DNA of 64,000 nt, taken from NCBI GenBank assembly GCA_949987565.1, contig OX465120.1, positions 7,020,587 through 7,084,586 on the forward strand. The letters are read 5' to 3'. The DNA is from Luidia sarsii (lineage: Eukaryota; Echinodermata; Asteroidea; Paxillosida; Luidiidae). Below are positions 9,577 through 24,500 of this stretch, piece after piece. Position 1 is the first letter of the stretch. Every line of letters begins with the position of its first letter. The translations under genes and the position numbers were made by a program. Below the pieces are notes generated by a model, which was not told the DNA's origin, did no database searches, and saw only the letters and a program-made list of their open reading frames with translations.

Positions 9577-12500
9577 ATGGCTGATCCAAGTGGTGCTGAT
9601 AGGTAAGATAGAATGGTTCTTTCCACCAAAACGTGCATGAGATCAATGGCAGATACATAAATAACATTGAAGTAGACCTACCCTGATATTTGTTTTTAAA
9701 CCACGATACAGAAAGATAGTCACCATTATAAAAAGGGTCTGTGTATTATCATTCCTGCATCAATAATTGGAATGTAATTAGTCCTCACTTTTATTGTACA
9801 AGATACCCCTAGTAGAGGTCTGATTAGGCAAGTCAAGAATGGATTCAAAGAAAGTCAATGTGCTTCCATGCCATATGGCTGTCTGTATTTCACCAGAGCA
9901 ACCTATAATGATGAAACCATATCCCGCATCTCACCTGCCCAATGTTCCCAAGATGCATTAGCTAATTTGTTCATTTTGGGGGCAATTTCGCAAAGTGGCA
10001 AATGTTTGTTTTAATATAACAATTGCATGTACCGGTACATACCTCAAATAAGTATCACTGCATGTTGTTTATATCATAGACAACAGAATTACTATTACAA
10101 GAACACTTAGAAGACAAGCAAAAATGCATTGAGAAAAATGTCAGTGACCATCAATGCCCTATTTTCAAAATGTATCTTGCCTGCTGGGTGGATGCATTTG
10201 CCAGGTTGTGCAAATTGATGCCAACAATTTATTCAGCATTTGAGGATACATGTACATGTACGTTTTTGTTTCATTTCAGTTTGAAGCATTTTTTCCCCTA
10301 TAGATCAATTAAAATATTTATTGACTTTAAGCATTTTACTTTCAATTGAATATTAAAAGTAAGGCCAAAACGAACCTCAAGTTGAGCTTTGTAAGAGTTT
10401 CACAAATAAATGTTGGGAAATAATAAAAGATGTGTCCAATTACATGTACATGTAGTACGGTATATGCAGGTAAAGCCTGTTACTTGTGAGTGAGCCTTAT
10501 ACGCTGGGTAAGTTAGGGCCATGACAGAGACCAGCGCTAATTGAACACCAGTAGTTGAGCCATGTGATACAAAGTCAACTGGCTCCCTTCTAAATGTTGG
10601 CATCAATGTGTGTGTTCCTGCAGCATGGATACCGGTGACACTGTGGTGACAATTGATTCTGGAGCCCAAGGTGACTCAGTAGACGTGGATGGTGTGGAAG
10701 TGGTTGATCCACTGGCAGAGAAAGCCACCAGTAAGTCAATAATTACTCTCTAAGAAGCAGCTTGTCTTTGCTAGGCAAAGCACTCCATTCATGTAGATTT
10801 ATCTGAGGACATTACAAGAACAGAATTCCAGAAGTTACACATTTTACGATGTTACCATGTTTTAGCGAGATTTGAAAATGATGCATTGTTAAAAAAAAAA
10901 GGAGTATGGTGGTTATCGGCAGTGTAAATCACCCGGCACAAAGTGGTTAAAGACTTACATGACCATAATTATATGCAAATCTCCAAATATAAGCGGCCAG
11001 ATGGTTGAATGCTAGCGGGACATTTCTACCTTTGATCAGGTCCTGCTGGGACAGAAATGGCACCCTTTGAATGTCTACAAATGTTACACGTAGATGCAAT
11101 TAATCTGTTCACTGTGAACTTTTCATTGATCATTTCTTTGCAGTGGAACTGAAAACACAAGCATTGCAGAATCCCCAGGTCTTAGCTGCCATCCAAGATC
11201 ACCTTGACAACCTTGTAGGCCAGCGAAGTGGATATATTGAAAGGTAGCCATTATAGCAGTATGTCTTGCTCCATACAAGCCATAATGGATTGGATTTACT
11301 AGCTGTTGTTTCTTTCATTTCTTTAGATCTGACACTTCCCTCCCAAACCATGGCTTATTGTATTTGATAGCTTTAAATATATCCATAGTCATTGCAAATT
11401 ATGTCTGTGGTACTGTAATTGGTTCAGGCTTTGTTGGGGTTAATGTGAAATTAAATTGAAATTCACTTTCAAGAGAGATCACATGTATGCAAAATGCTTA
11501 CTGAAGGACTGCTGAAAGTAAAGAATGGCCTCATATCCAATCACTCACTTAGGTCAATGCCATGGAAACAAATAGTCCAATTCAATGGGTGATATTACAA
11601 CCCAGCACATGGACTGCTCGCTGTAGGTACATGCATATAGGCTTTAATATTTTACTAGTAACCCTAGCCCTAACAAAACCTTTAAAATACAGTGGCAATG
11701 GATGTTTCTTATTGTGTAAGGAATAGCTTTGGATCAAGTTAATCTATTTACATCGGTGATATTTTCATTTCTAGTTTACCCAAACCTGTGAAGAGAAGAG
11801 TGAAAGCTCTGAAGAACTACCAAGTGAAATACACACAGATGGAGGCCAAGTTTTATGAAGAGGTCCATCAACTGGAGTGCAAATATGCCAAGATGTATGA
11901 GCGCCTCTTTGAAAAGGTGAGGCACTGAAATACCCTGCCCAGTGATTGTCCTATAGACCTTTTTCATCCACGTGACCAAAACACGCAGATGTTTGTGATT
12001 TACGATGTCCCTTCTGGGCCACCATACAAACCGTCCCATTATCGGCGAAATGAAACAACATTCACATGAAACCGCAGCACTACATGCATGTATGGGGCAT
12101 TGAAAGACGATCCCTGAATAAGGTTTGGTTTTTGACACGCCGCGGCGCCCGTTGTTTATAAAAGAAGCCGTCAGAAATGGGTCGAGAACATGCTTTTGTT
12201 GGTGTTCGGTCGGCAAAAATGATCGTTATAACCAGAGTCTCGTAGCGTTCGTGCTCGTTATGCACAAATATTTCCTCCATACAAATGTGCACAAATTGAT
12301 CGGGACTAAAAATATGCTTGTTATAACAGTTATCGTTATAATCGAGCTTGTTATAAAGGGAGTCGACTGTAGTAGGAAGCTAGCATTAATGGAAGAAGCC
12401 AAACCAAACTGATTTCATAACAGACAGTTTATAGGTTAGGATGACCACATCTTCCTAACTTGCATTAAAATGTGGGCATATGTCTACATGAATCAAGATT

Positions 12501-15500
12501 ATATCAAGAAATCTGGTAGATTGACCAGGTAGTTTGATTGGAGCCTGTGTTCCATCCAGTCATTATTGACTTGCAATGTGTGAAACTAATGAGCTGACAT
12601 CAGCTTTGTATCATGAGTCTTCGGTTACACCATGATGTAAACTATCTGATTCTTTTGTGAGAATGAGCTTCATGTTTATTTCGATTGCACATGTAAAACT
12701 CTTCAGAATCTGACATTTAGGGCCTTATTTCTCACTTAATCTTTTGATAAATGGCCTTTAATTGAGCTTGAAACATCCTTCAACTTCAAGATTAACTGAA
12801 CATTTGAATGTGTTTATCTCAAAAATACTGGTAACTGAGATAGGTCACTTGAGTTTTGATATCTTGATGTTTTAGAGGAAAGAGGTTGTTACTGGTGCTG
12901 TGGAGCCTACAGACTCTGACTGTGAATGGGAAAGCAGTGAAGATGAAGACGATGAGGCAGATGAAAAAGTAAACGCTTTGGCTGTAAGTAACAGCAGCCA
13001 TTTTCACTTCTCTACTAATGAGTTACAAATGCCAGGTACCTCCATCATGGTTACCTAGCTCATATGACAACATACTAACTTACAAAGTGCATATATTACA
13101 TTAGCTCAACCATCAACGTGCAATACATCCTCCTAACAAGCTGTGCCTTAAGCCATGTTCCCGTTGCACTTTCTACGATAAAACCACGCCTTAACTCATT
13201 GTGACATTTTGCATTTCTTTGCTGTGAATGACTTGTACAATGTCACATTGTGAGCACTGTCAATTGCAGAGCAGAAAGTCTCTGCAACCACTTTTGTTCA
13301 CATCAAGGTCTTTGTAACGTTAGATTACCTTGTGTTTCCTTTGGACTAAATATTAGCATTCTTCTGCAAAGTTGTAGTAGTTTGACCATGAAGTCTGTTA
13401 GGAACATGGCTTAACATCTGCAAACCTACATATGAACTTTTCTGTTTATTGCCAACCTTAAAGAACATGTCTGCATCTCTACCATCACTTCGTTTAGCCA
13501 AAAAGCAAGCTGTTCATGGTGACAGTACAACCAACTCTTTATTTCACCAATGTCACTTCACAAATAAATTAATCATTCTTATCAGTCTGTAGAAAAGCAA
13601 CAAAATCAACGGAGCAACATATAATTTGGAAAAGTAGTAGAGCCGTACATGTATGAGAAGATACCAGACTATATAAAGTAGACTTGTATCTAGTTTGTGG
13701 TGTCAAGTACTTCAACAAGGGGGTTTGGCCTACTCGTTTGCCTCTCCTCATCGAAAAATAGCACGAGCAAGTGAGTCAAATAACAATATCATTGAATGTG
13801 AATGTGAACAAGTGCCATGGATCACGTGTGGTAAATTTGCAACCTCAGTTCACGCATCTTTATTATTGTTATATAAGATGCCCTGTGCGCTAGTAAAAGA
13901 CTGCTGCGCAATCATCTGGTGCTCTGGCAGTATTTTTTATGATCCGTTTTTTAGTTGCTGATAAGTTGTTTTTCTTTTAGTTTAAAGCCCCTACACAACA
14001 TTGGTCGAAGTCAAAGAATTGCATCCAAACGTTGTCTGATCCAACATATGCATGAAATAGCACACCTGTGAAAATTTCAGCTCAATCCGCCAACTGAGTC
14101 CTGAAAAAATCATGAAAACCGCTTCATTTGTTTCGCGAAAATGCAGCATTCAACGCCATACTGTTCCGAAAAATAGTTTAGATCTTGGTGAGACGTAAAC
14201 TATTTCTTACACTCATTTCTCCCAAAATACAACATTTTAGGCAGAAATATTTCAGTGCAAGGTTTCTACCATAACCATAGATCTTCAAACTATAAGTTTC
14301 ATGTAAATCTGTGAACAATTCTGTTTTTCGGTTTTACCAATGTTGTGTAGGGGCTTTAACACACTCAGTCCCCTCTTTGTGATAGTCCACTAATGAAGCA
14401 AATTTCTGTACCTTAGACCCTTTACTACCAACTGTGAATTGAGTTCTTTATCATTGGAACTGCATAGTTTTGTTTTGTTTCATTTTAGGGGCTTATAGAG
14501 GGGAGAATTTTTTTTTTTTTTGGGGGGGGGCTGTTTATCGGAATTAAGGGTCCAGTATATATTCTTTTTTAGGGGGGTGGTTTTGATTTTGCAAAATCTC
14601 CCAAGCCTAGTAGTTGAAACACACATTGCAAGATGTGAAGCCCTCTACTGCCTAGAATGTTTGATGTTACCATGAACTGTGCACAGGACACTAATTAGAC
14701 TGCTCTTCTAACATGAGGAACACCACAGTTTTAATTGGCTAGTTGGGTTTTTATTGGGGTTTTTTCTTTGTTTACCGTTAACTGTATCAGAAACACCACA
14801 GTTAATTTTAAAACCATGAACTTACAGCCCTATTTTTCCCAACCTGATAACTACCTGTGGCTCATATTGGTAAACCCACATCACAGCCTACTAACTAGCT
14901 GTGACTTACATCAGTAAACCTACATGTACATCACAGCCTGCTAACTAGCTATGACTTACATCAGTAAACCATCATCACAGCCTGCTAACTAGCTATGACT
15001 TACATCAGTAAACCATCATCACAACCTAACTATCTGTGACCTACATCAGTAAACCATCATCACAACCTAACTATCTGTGACCTACATCAGTAAACCATCA
15101 TCACAGCCTGCTAACTAGCTTTGACTTAAATCAGTAAATCATCATCACAACCTACTAACTAGCTGCGACTTACATCAGTAAACCATCATCACAACCTGCT
15201 TACTAGCTGTGACTTACATCAGTAAACCATCATCACAACCTAACTATCTGTGACCTACATCAGTAAACCATCATCACAACCTACTAACTAGCTGCGACTT
15301 ACATCAGTAAACCATCATCACAACCTGCTATAAACTAGCTGTGACTTGCATCAGTAAACCATCATCACAGCCTGATAACTAGCTGTGACCTACATCAGTA
15401 AACCATCATCACAACCTGCTAACTATCTGTGATTAACTTTAGCAAACTTACATAAATGACTTAGATCAGCCATTACTGTAAAACCACCTCATTAAAACTT

Positions 15501-18500
15501 CTTATTTGATTTAGAATATTCCCTTTTTTTGTTTTGGATTCTAGGATGATCTGAAAGGCAAGGCAACAATTGATGAAGACAAGGATGAGGGTAATGAGGG
15601 CTTAATGCCGTATTTGTTTCATAAAGGAATAACGTGATATTTGATAAAAAGGAACTTATCATTTCAAAAGCAAAAACTCAGTCAAAAGATGGTTCAGGCC
15701 TTGTCAGCATCGATAACAGCCTGTATGGATGACCTTCAAATATCTTGTTCTAGGTCACTGTCTTAATCAAATGCTATTGATGAAAATAGCCAAGATAACT
15801 TGTCCAATTTCCAAGGCCTAGCATGGGTGTAAGTGCATTTCCTTGAGAACAAGTACAAGGATACATGAATGAGAATTGCACACACACCGCGTTAATTTGA
15901 TGGTGTACAGTTTTAGTATTTCTGAATGTTTGTAATCCAAACCCCATAGTAAGTGTGAGATATTTAATTTGGCAGATTAAATATTGTTTGAATTGATGCA
16001 TCAAGAAGTTCCCAGTAAGCCATGTCTGTGGTCATGTGCATTCCATCAGTATTCTTTATTAGGAAGGTCTTTTACAGACCACATTTCAGGGGGGAGTTCA
16101 CAAACTACTCCTTGACAAGTCAAGGAGTAGTTTGTAGTTTGTAGCTACGTTTTTACTACTATCAATTTGTTCAGCATTGCATATTCTTCTTTGTTGTGTC
16201 CATTTTAGAATCACCCTCTGGAATTCCTGAGTTCTGGCTAACTATCCTGAGAAATGTTGAGATTCTGGCTGACATGATACAGGAGCACGATGAGCCTATA
16301 CTCCAGCACCTGGAAGACCTTCGAGTCAAGTTTCATGAGGGAACACAAATGGTAACATCCCCCCCACACACACACTCCCTGCTCTATGTCAGTATATAAA
16401 CATGCCAGTCACCAGACATCATTGGGAAGTTGAAGTGCTTTTATAATGTCCCATCAACTTAACCAGTTCGCGGCGGGACCTCGGAATCCGAAGCTCCGTT
16501 GGCTTGACTATGCGACAGGGCCCTCCGAATCCGGGCATCACTATTGTCCACATTCTAAACAAAGACTCTTTTCGGCTTAGAACAAAGCAATACGAATTGG
16601 AACATTGGAATTCCCCCCACGTTCTTTACCGTAATCTGTACGCTCGGTTGTGGCCAACCAACTCGGAAGATTTGACTGCCTGGAGTGGAGGCTGGAGTCT
16701 GCGGTTGGGGATTGACAGCACCGTACATGCAGACACACAAGTCCCTTACGGTCCATTGACGATGCACAATGGGCCCTTTTTCGAATGGATAATCTCTTGA
16801 CAAAAGCCACAACGACGTCCGAATTGTGCCAGGTTTTACTCTCTTGTACCCATAGTATACCTTTATCGATTTATTTCACAGAAATATATTGTTCCGATTG
16901 TTTTAGCGAGATTTGAAAATAATACATTGTTAAAAAAAACCTGTATAGCGGTCATCGGCTCTGAAAAAAACCTGGTGCGAAGTGGTTAAGACACAAGTCT
17001 GGACTGTGTACTGTTGTTCATGTGGCAACGTAGAGTTTTGGAAATGGCAGTACGACGACTATTGACACCAAAGTAATCCTGTCATCAAAGGGTTAACCAA
17101 CCTCCAAGCACTATTGAGAACCAAACACCTTTTTGGACATAGTTGCCATAATAGCTCCATCCGTTGGACCTTTTGTTTCCTGACTCATTGATGACATATC
17201 TCAATCTGTATGAACTAACATATATTCTTTCTATTTATTGCCTTTTTTTGCTGTTTCAGGGTTTCACATTAGAGTTTCACTTTTCAACTAATGACTATTT
17301 CACCAACACCGTCCTGACAAAGAGCTATCAGATGCGATCTGAGCCGGATGAAAGTGACCCCTTCAGCTTTGAAGGGCCAGAAATCATCAGCTCATCGGGG
17401 TAAGAGGAATTCCCCAACCAATCCTGACTCTACTCAATGCCAAGGGTATATTGGATGCTCATTAGTACATGTAGCTTGTTTCCATCCATGCCAAAGCTAG
17501 GTGACACAACCACAAGACAGTTGAACTGAAGCACTGCACTGTTGGGTCAACAATTCATAAGCACCTAGACCAGTCAGACTTGCTTCAGGAAAGCTTGGCT
17601 AGGCTCCCAAATAGACTGCTGATGTCAGCTGGTTTTTAAAAAACAAATCTTTAATTTTACATATACAATGTAATTTTTAACATTCAACTTGGTGTTGATG
17701 AAATTTGTGAGGCTAGTCATGAACATCAAAGCAACAATGTCAGTGCAGAAATCCTGTAATCAGCCCCAAAGTCTGTAAAAGTGCTGAGAGAATGTGAGAG
17801 TGGTATAATTGTTTATTTTCACAGCCAGGGTTTGTATTGTACAGTGTGGTAATTGAACCAATTTTACTTAATATGGGAAAAGGTATGTACAATATATTAC
17901 AAGACTGAAAGCTGTCTTCAATGTCACAATTAGTGTCCATGGACTCACTGTTGTAATCCATAATGGAAACCCAGAATAATATCTTCTCCATTTGTATTTG
18001 TCTCAGTTGTACAATTGATTGGAAGAAAGGCAAGAATGTGACGATGAAAGTGGTCAAAAAGAAGCAGAAGCACAAAGGCAAAGGACAAACCCGCACCATC
18101 ACCAAGACTGTCCAGAATGATTCCTTCTTCAACTTCTTCAGTCCACCTAAAGGACCTGAGGAAGGCGCTGAAGTAGTAAGACCACCCTACTTCCTTAAGC
18201 CATGACAGTCACCTGACTACACCCTACCACCCTACTTCCTTATGCCATGACAGTCACCTGACTACATCCTACCACCCTACTCCCTTATACCATGACAGTC
18301 ACCTGACTACATCCTACCACCCTACTCCCTTATACCATGACAGTCACCTGACTACACCCTACCACCCTACTCCCTTATACTATGACAGTCACCTGACTAC
18401 ACCCTACCACCCTACTTCCTTATGCCATGACAGTCACCTGACAACACCCTACCACCCTACTCCCTTATACCATGACAGTCACCTGACTACACTTTACCAC

Positions 18501-21500
18501 CCTACTCCCTTATACTATGACAGTCACCTGACTACACTCTACCACCCTACTCCCTTATACTATGACAGTCACCTGACTACACTTTACAACCCTACTCCCT
18601 TATACCATGACAGTCACCTGACTACACTTTACCACCCTACTCCCTTATACCATGACAGTCACCTGACTACACTTTACCACCCTACTCCCTTATACCATGA
18701 CAGTCACCTGACTACACTTTACCACCCTACTCCCTTATACCATGACAGTCACCTGACTACACGTTACCACCCTACTCCCTTATTCCATGACAGTCACCTG
18801 ACTACACTTTACCACCCTACTCCCTTATACCATGAGTCACCTGACTACACCCTACCACCCTACTCCCTTATACCATGACAGTCACCTGACTACACTTTAC
18901 CACCCTACTCCCTTATTCCATGACAGTCACCTGACTACACTTTACCACCCTACTCCCTTATACCATGACAGTCACCTGACTACACTTTACCACCCTACTC
19001 CCTTATTCCATGACAGTCACCTGACTACACTTTACCACCCTACTCCCTTATACTATGACAGTCACCTGACTACACTTTACCACCCTACTCCCTTATACCA
19101 TGACAGTCACCTGACTACACTCTACCACCCTACTCCCTTATACCATGACAGTCACCTGACTACACTTTACCACCCTACTCCCTTATACTATGACAGTCAC
19201 CTGACTACACTTTACCACCCTACTCCCTTATACCATGACAGTCACCTGACTACACTTTACCACCCTACTCCCTTATACCATGACAGTCACCTGACTACAC
19301 TCTACCACCCTACTCCCTTATACCATGACAGTCACCTGACTACACTTTACCACCCTACTCCCTTATACTATGACAGTCACCTGACTACACTTTACCACCC
19401 TACTCCCTTATACCATGACAGTCACCTGACTACACCTTACCACCCTACTCCCTTATTCCATGACAGTCACCTGACTACACTTTACCACCCTACTCCCTTA
19501 TACTATGACAGTCACCTGACTACACTTTACCACCCTACTCCCTTATACCATGACAGTCACCTGACTACACTTTACCACCCTACTCCCTTATACCATGACA
19601 GTCACCTGACTACACTCTACCACCCTACTCCCTTATACCATGACAGTCACCTGACTACACTTTACCACCCTACTCCCTTATACTATGACAGTCACCTGAC
19701 TACACTTTACCACCCTACTCCCTTATACTATGACAGTCACCTGACTACACTCTACCACCCTACTCCCTTATACTATGACAGTCACCTGACTACACTTTAC
19801 AACCCTACTCCCTTATACCATGACAGTCACCTGACTACACTTTACCACCCTACTCCCTTATACCATGACAGTCACCTGACTACACTTTACCACCCTACTC
19901 CCTTATTCCATGACAGTCACCTGACTACACTTTACCACCCTACTCCCTTATACTATGACAGTCACCTGACTACACTTTACCACCCTACTCCCTTATACCA
20001 TGACAGTCACCTGACTACACCTTACCACCCTACTCCCTTATACCATGACAGTCACCTGACTACACTTTACCACCCTACTCCCTTATACCATGAGTCACCT
20101 GACTACACCCTACCACCCTACTCCCTTATACCATGACAGTCACCTGACTACACTTTACCACCCTACTCCCTTATTCCATGACAGTCACCTGACTACACTT
20201 TACCACCCTACTCCCTTATACCATGACAGTCACCTGACTACACTTTACCACCCTACTCCCTTATTCCATGACAGTCACCTGACTACACTTTACCACCCTA
20301 CTCCCTTATACTATGACAGTCACCTGACTACACTTTACCACCCTACTCCCTTATACCATGACAGTCACCTGACTACACCTTACCACCCTACTCCCTTATT
20401 CCATGACAGTCACCTGACTACACTTTACCACCCTACTCCCTTATACCATGAGTCACCTGACTACACCCTACCACCCTACTCCCTTATACCATGACAGTCA
20501 CCTGACTACACTTTACCACCCTACTCCCTTATTCCATGACAGTCACCTGACTACACCTTACCACCCTACTCCCTTATACCATGACAGTCACCTGACTACA
20601 CTTTACCACCCTACTCCCTTATACTATGACAGTCACCTGACTACACTTTACCACCCTACTCCCTTATACCATGACAGTCACCTGACTACACTCTACCACC
20701 CTACTCCCTTATACCATGACAGTCACCTGACTACACTTTACCACCCTACTCCCTTATACTATGACAGTCACCTGACTACACTTTACCACCCTACTCCCTT
20801 ATACTATGACAGTCACCTGACTACACCCTACCACCCTACTCCCTTATACTATGACAGTCACCTGACTACACTTTACCACCCTACTCCCTTATACCATGAC
20901 AGTCACCTGACTACACTTTACCACCCTACTCCCTTATTCAATGAGTTACCTGACTACACTTTACCACCCTACTCCCATATACCATGACAGTCACCTGACT
21001 ACACCCTACCACCCTACTCCCTTATACCATGAGTCACCTGACTACACCCTACCACCTTATTCCCTTAAACCATGACAGTCACCTGATTACACCCTACCAC
21101 CCTACTCCCTTATACCATGAGTCACCTGACTACACCCTACCACCCTACTCCCTTATACTATGACAGTCACCTGACTACACCCTACCACCCTACTCCCTTA
21201 TACCATGACAGCCACCTGACTACACCCTACCACCCTACTCCCTTATACCATGACAGTCACCTGACTACACTTTACCACCCTACTCCCTTATACTATGACA
21301 GTCACCTGACTACACCCTACCACCCTACTCCCTTATACTATGACAGTCACCTGACTACACCCTACCACCCTACTCCCTTATACCATGACAGCCACCTGAC
21401 TACACCCTACCACCCTACTCCCTTATACTATGACAGTCACCTGACTACACCCTACTCCCTTATACCATGACAGTCACCTGACTACACCCTACCACCCTAC

Positions 21501-24500
21501 TCCCTTATACCATGACAGTCACCTGACTACACCCTACCACCCTACTGCCTTATACCATGACAGTCACCTGACAACACCCTACCACCCTACTCCCTTATAC
21601 CATGACAGTCACCTGACTACACCCTTCCACCCTACTCCCTTATACCATGACAGTCACCTGACTACACTCTACTCCCTTATACCATGACAGTCACCTGACT
21701 ACACACTACCACCCTACTCCCTTATACCATGACAGTCACCTGACTACACTCTACCACCCTACTCCCTTATACCATGACAGTCACCTGACTACACTTTACC
21801 ACCCTACTCCCTTATACCATGACAGTCACCTGACTACACTTTACCACCCTACTCCCTTATTCCATGACAATCACCTGACTACACTCTACTCCCTTATACC
21901 ATGACAGTCACCTGACTACACACTACCACCCTACTCCCTTATACCATGACAGTCACCTGACTACACTACCACCCTACTCCCTTATACCATGACAGTCACC
22001 TGACTACACTCTACCACTCTACTCCCTTATACCATGACAGTCACCTGACTACACACTACCACTCTACTCCCTTATACCATGACAGTCACCTGACTACACT
22101 CTACCACCCTACTCCCTTATACCATGACAGTCACCTGACTACACTTTACCACCCTACTCCCTTATACCATGACAGTCACCTGACTACACCCTACCACCCT
22201 ACTCCCTTATACCATGACAGTCACCTGACTACACACTACCACCCTACTCCCTTATACCATGACAGCCACCTGACTACACTTTACCACCCTACTCCCTTAT
22301 ACCATGACAGTCACCTGACTACACTCTACTCCCTTATACCATGACAGTCACCTGACTACACTTTACCACCCTACTCCCTTATACCATGACAGTCACCTGA
22401 CTACACCCTACCACCCTACTCCCTCATACCATGACAGTCACTTGACAACACCCTACCACCCTACTCCCTTATACCATGACAGTCACCTGACTACACTCTA
22501 CTCCCTTATACCATGACAGCCACCTGACTACACCCTACCACCCTACTGCCTTATACCATGACAGTCACCTGACAACACCCTACCACCCTACTCCCTTATA
22601 CCATGACAGTCACCTGACTACACCCTTCCACCCTACTCCCTTATACCATGACAGTCACCTGACTACACTCTACTCCCTTATACCATGACAGTCACCTGAC
22701 TACACACTACCACCCTTCTCCCTTATACCATGACAGTCACCTGACTACACCCTACCACCCTACTCCCTTATACCATGACAGTCACCTGACTACACCCTAC
22801 CACCCTACTCCCTTATACCATGACAGTCACCTGACTACACCCTACCACCCTACTCCCTTATACCATGACAGTCACCTGACTACACTCTACCACCCTACTC
22901 CCTTATACCATGACAGTCACCTGACTACACCCTACCACCCTACTCCCTTATACCATGACAGTCACCTGACTACACCCTACCACCCTACTCCCTTATACCA
23001 TGACAGTCACCTGACTACACCCTTCCACCTTACTCCCTTATACCATGACAGTCACCTGACTACACTCTACTCCCTTATACCATGACAGTCACCTGACTAC
23101 ACACTACCACCCTACTCCCTTATACCATGACAGTCACCTGACTACACCCTACCACCCTACTCCCTTATACCATGACAGTCACCTGACTACACCCTACCAC
23201 CCTACTCCCTTATACCATGACAGTCACCTGACTACACCCTACCACCCTACTCCCTTATACCATGACAGTCACCTGACTACACTCTACCACCCTACTCCCT
23301 TATACCATGACAGTCACCTGACTACATCCTACCACCCTACTCCCTTATACCATGACAGTCACCTGACTACATCCTACCACCCTACTCCCTTATACCATGA
23401 CAGTCGCCTGACTACATCCTACCACCCTACACCCTTATACCTTGAGTCACCTGACTACACCCTACCACCCTATTCCCTTATACCATGACAGTCACCTGAC
23501 TACACCCTACCACCCTACTCCCTTATACCATGACAGTCACCTGATTTACAGCCATAAAAAAATCTTGTTTTGAGATGATTTGTTTTTATTCTGACAATAG
23601 GGTTTGCGAAAAAATCTTTAAGTTTAAGTAATCGGAAGAAAAGTATAAGAAAAACATGTATTTAAGTTGACTGCTGCCTGGTGTGATTAGCTTTAGTCTG
23701 ATTGTATGGATGACTGTCTTGTGCCCGTCCTATCCTCATACAAGTATTCCACTTGGTCTTTTGCTCAGGATGATGAGACAGAAAACCTTCTGAGTGCAGA
23801 CTTTGAGATAGGTCATTTCATCCGAGAACGTATCATACCAAGAGCAGTGCTATACTTTACTGGAGAAGCCATTGAAGATGATGAGGTAAGATTGACACTA
23901 ATGTCTGAAGCAACAGAGAGTTGGTGTGAGAAGGAAAGATTGACATCCAACAGCGCCAGTCCATTCCATTGCATACCAAAGCCCCAAACTCCAGATAGCT
24001 AGGAAGGTTGAAGCTTGTAGAAGCTTTGAGAGTGTTCAGATGATTACTTATATATATCAGCAGAAACCTATTCACTGCAATGCCTGAAATGAACTATTGG
24101 AATTGTACTCTGAACATATTTTGCATGTTCCTCTCCCTTGAAAGTAAAAGAGTACACAGGAGAGTTTGAAACAGCCTTTGTGACTGCTTCTCAGAAAGGT
24201 CCTGCTAGGATCAAAACAGCAGCAGCCAAATTCACAAAACAGTGCTTAACCACTTTGCGCCGGGACCTCCAAATCTGGAGCTCCATTGGCTTGACTATGC
24301 GACAGGGACCTCCGAATCCGGGCACCACTATTGTCCACATTCTAAACAAAGACACTTTTCAGCTTAGAACTAAGCAATATGAATCACTACAAAGACCCTT
24401 TTTGACGCAAGTTGCCACTTGAATTGCAAGATTAGCAGCAGTAATTGTGCAATTGTGAGACCTTTACTGTGGAGGATCGAGGGATACCGCGCTGCCGCTG

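Noticed and set aside
18832..20136. 434-aa open frame of a 15-residue repeat (HLTTLYHPTPLYHDS)
   Set aside because: It is the 45-bp intronic satellite read in one frame; unit length is a multiple of three and frames restart wherever a unit has a 2-bp deletion. It lies wholly inside NAP1 intron 9.
18176..23545. CRISPR-like regularity
   Set aside because: Units are contiguous with no unique spacers, and the DNA is eukaryotic.
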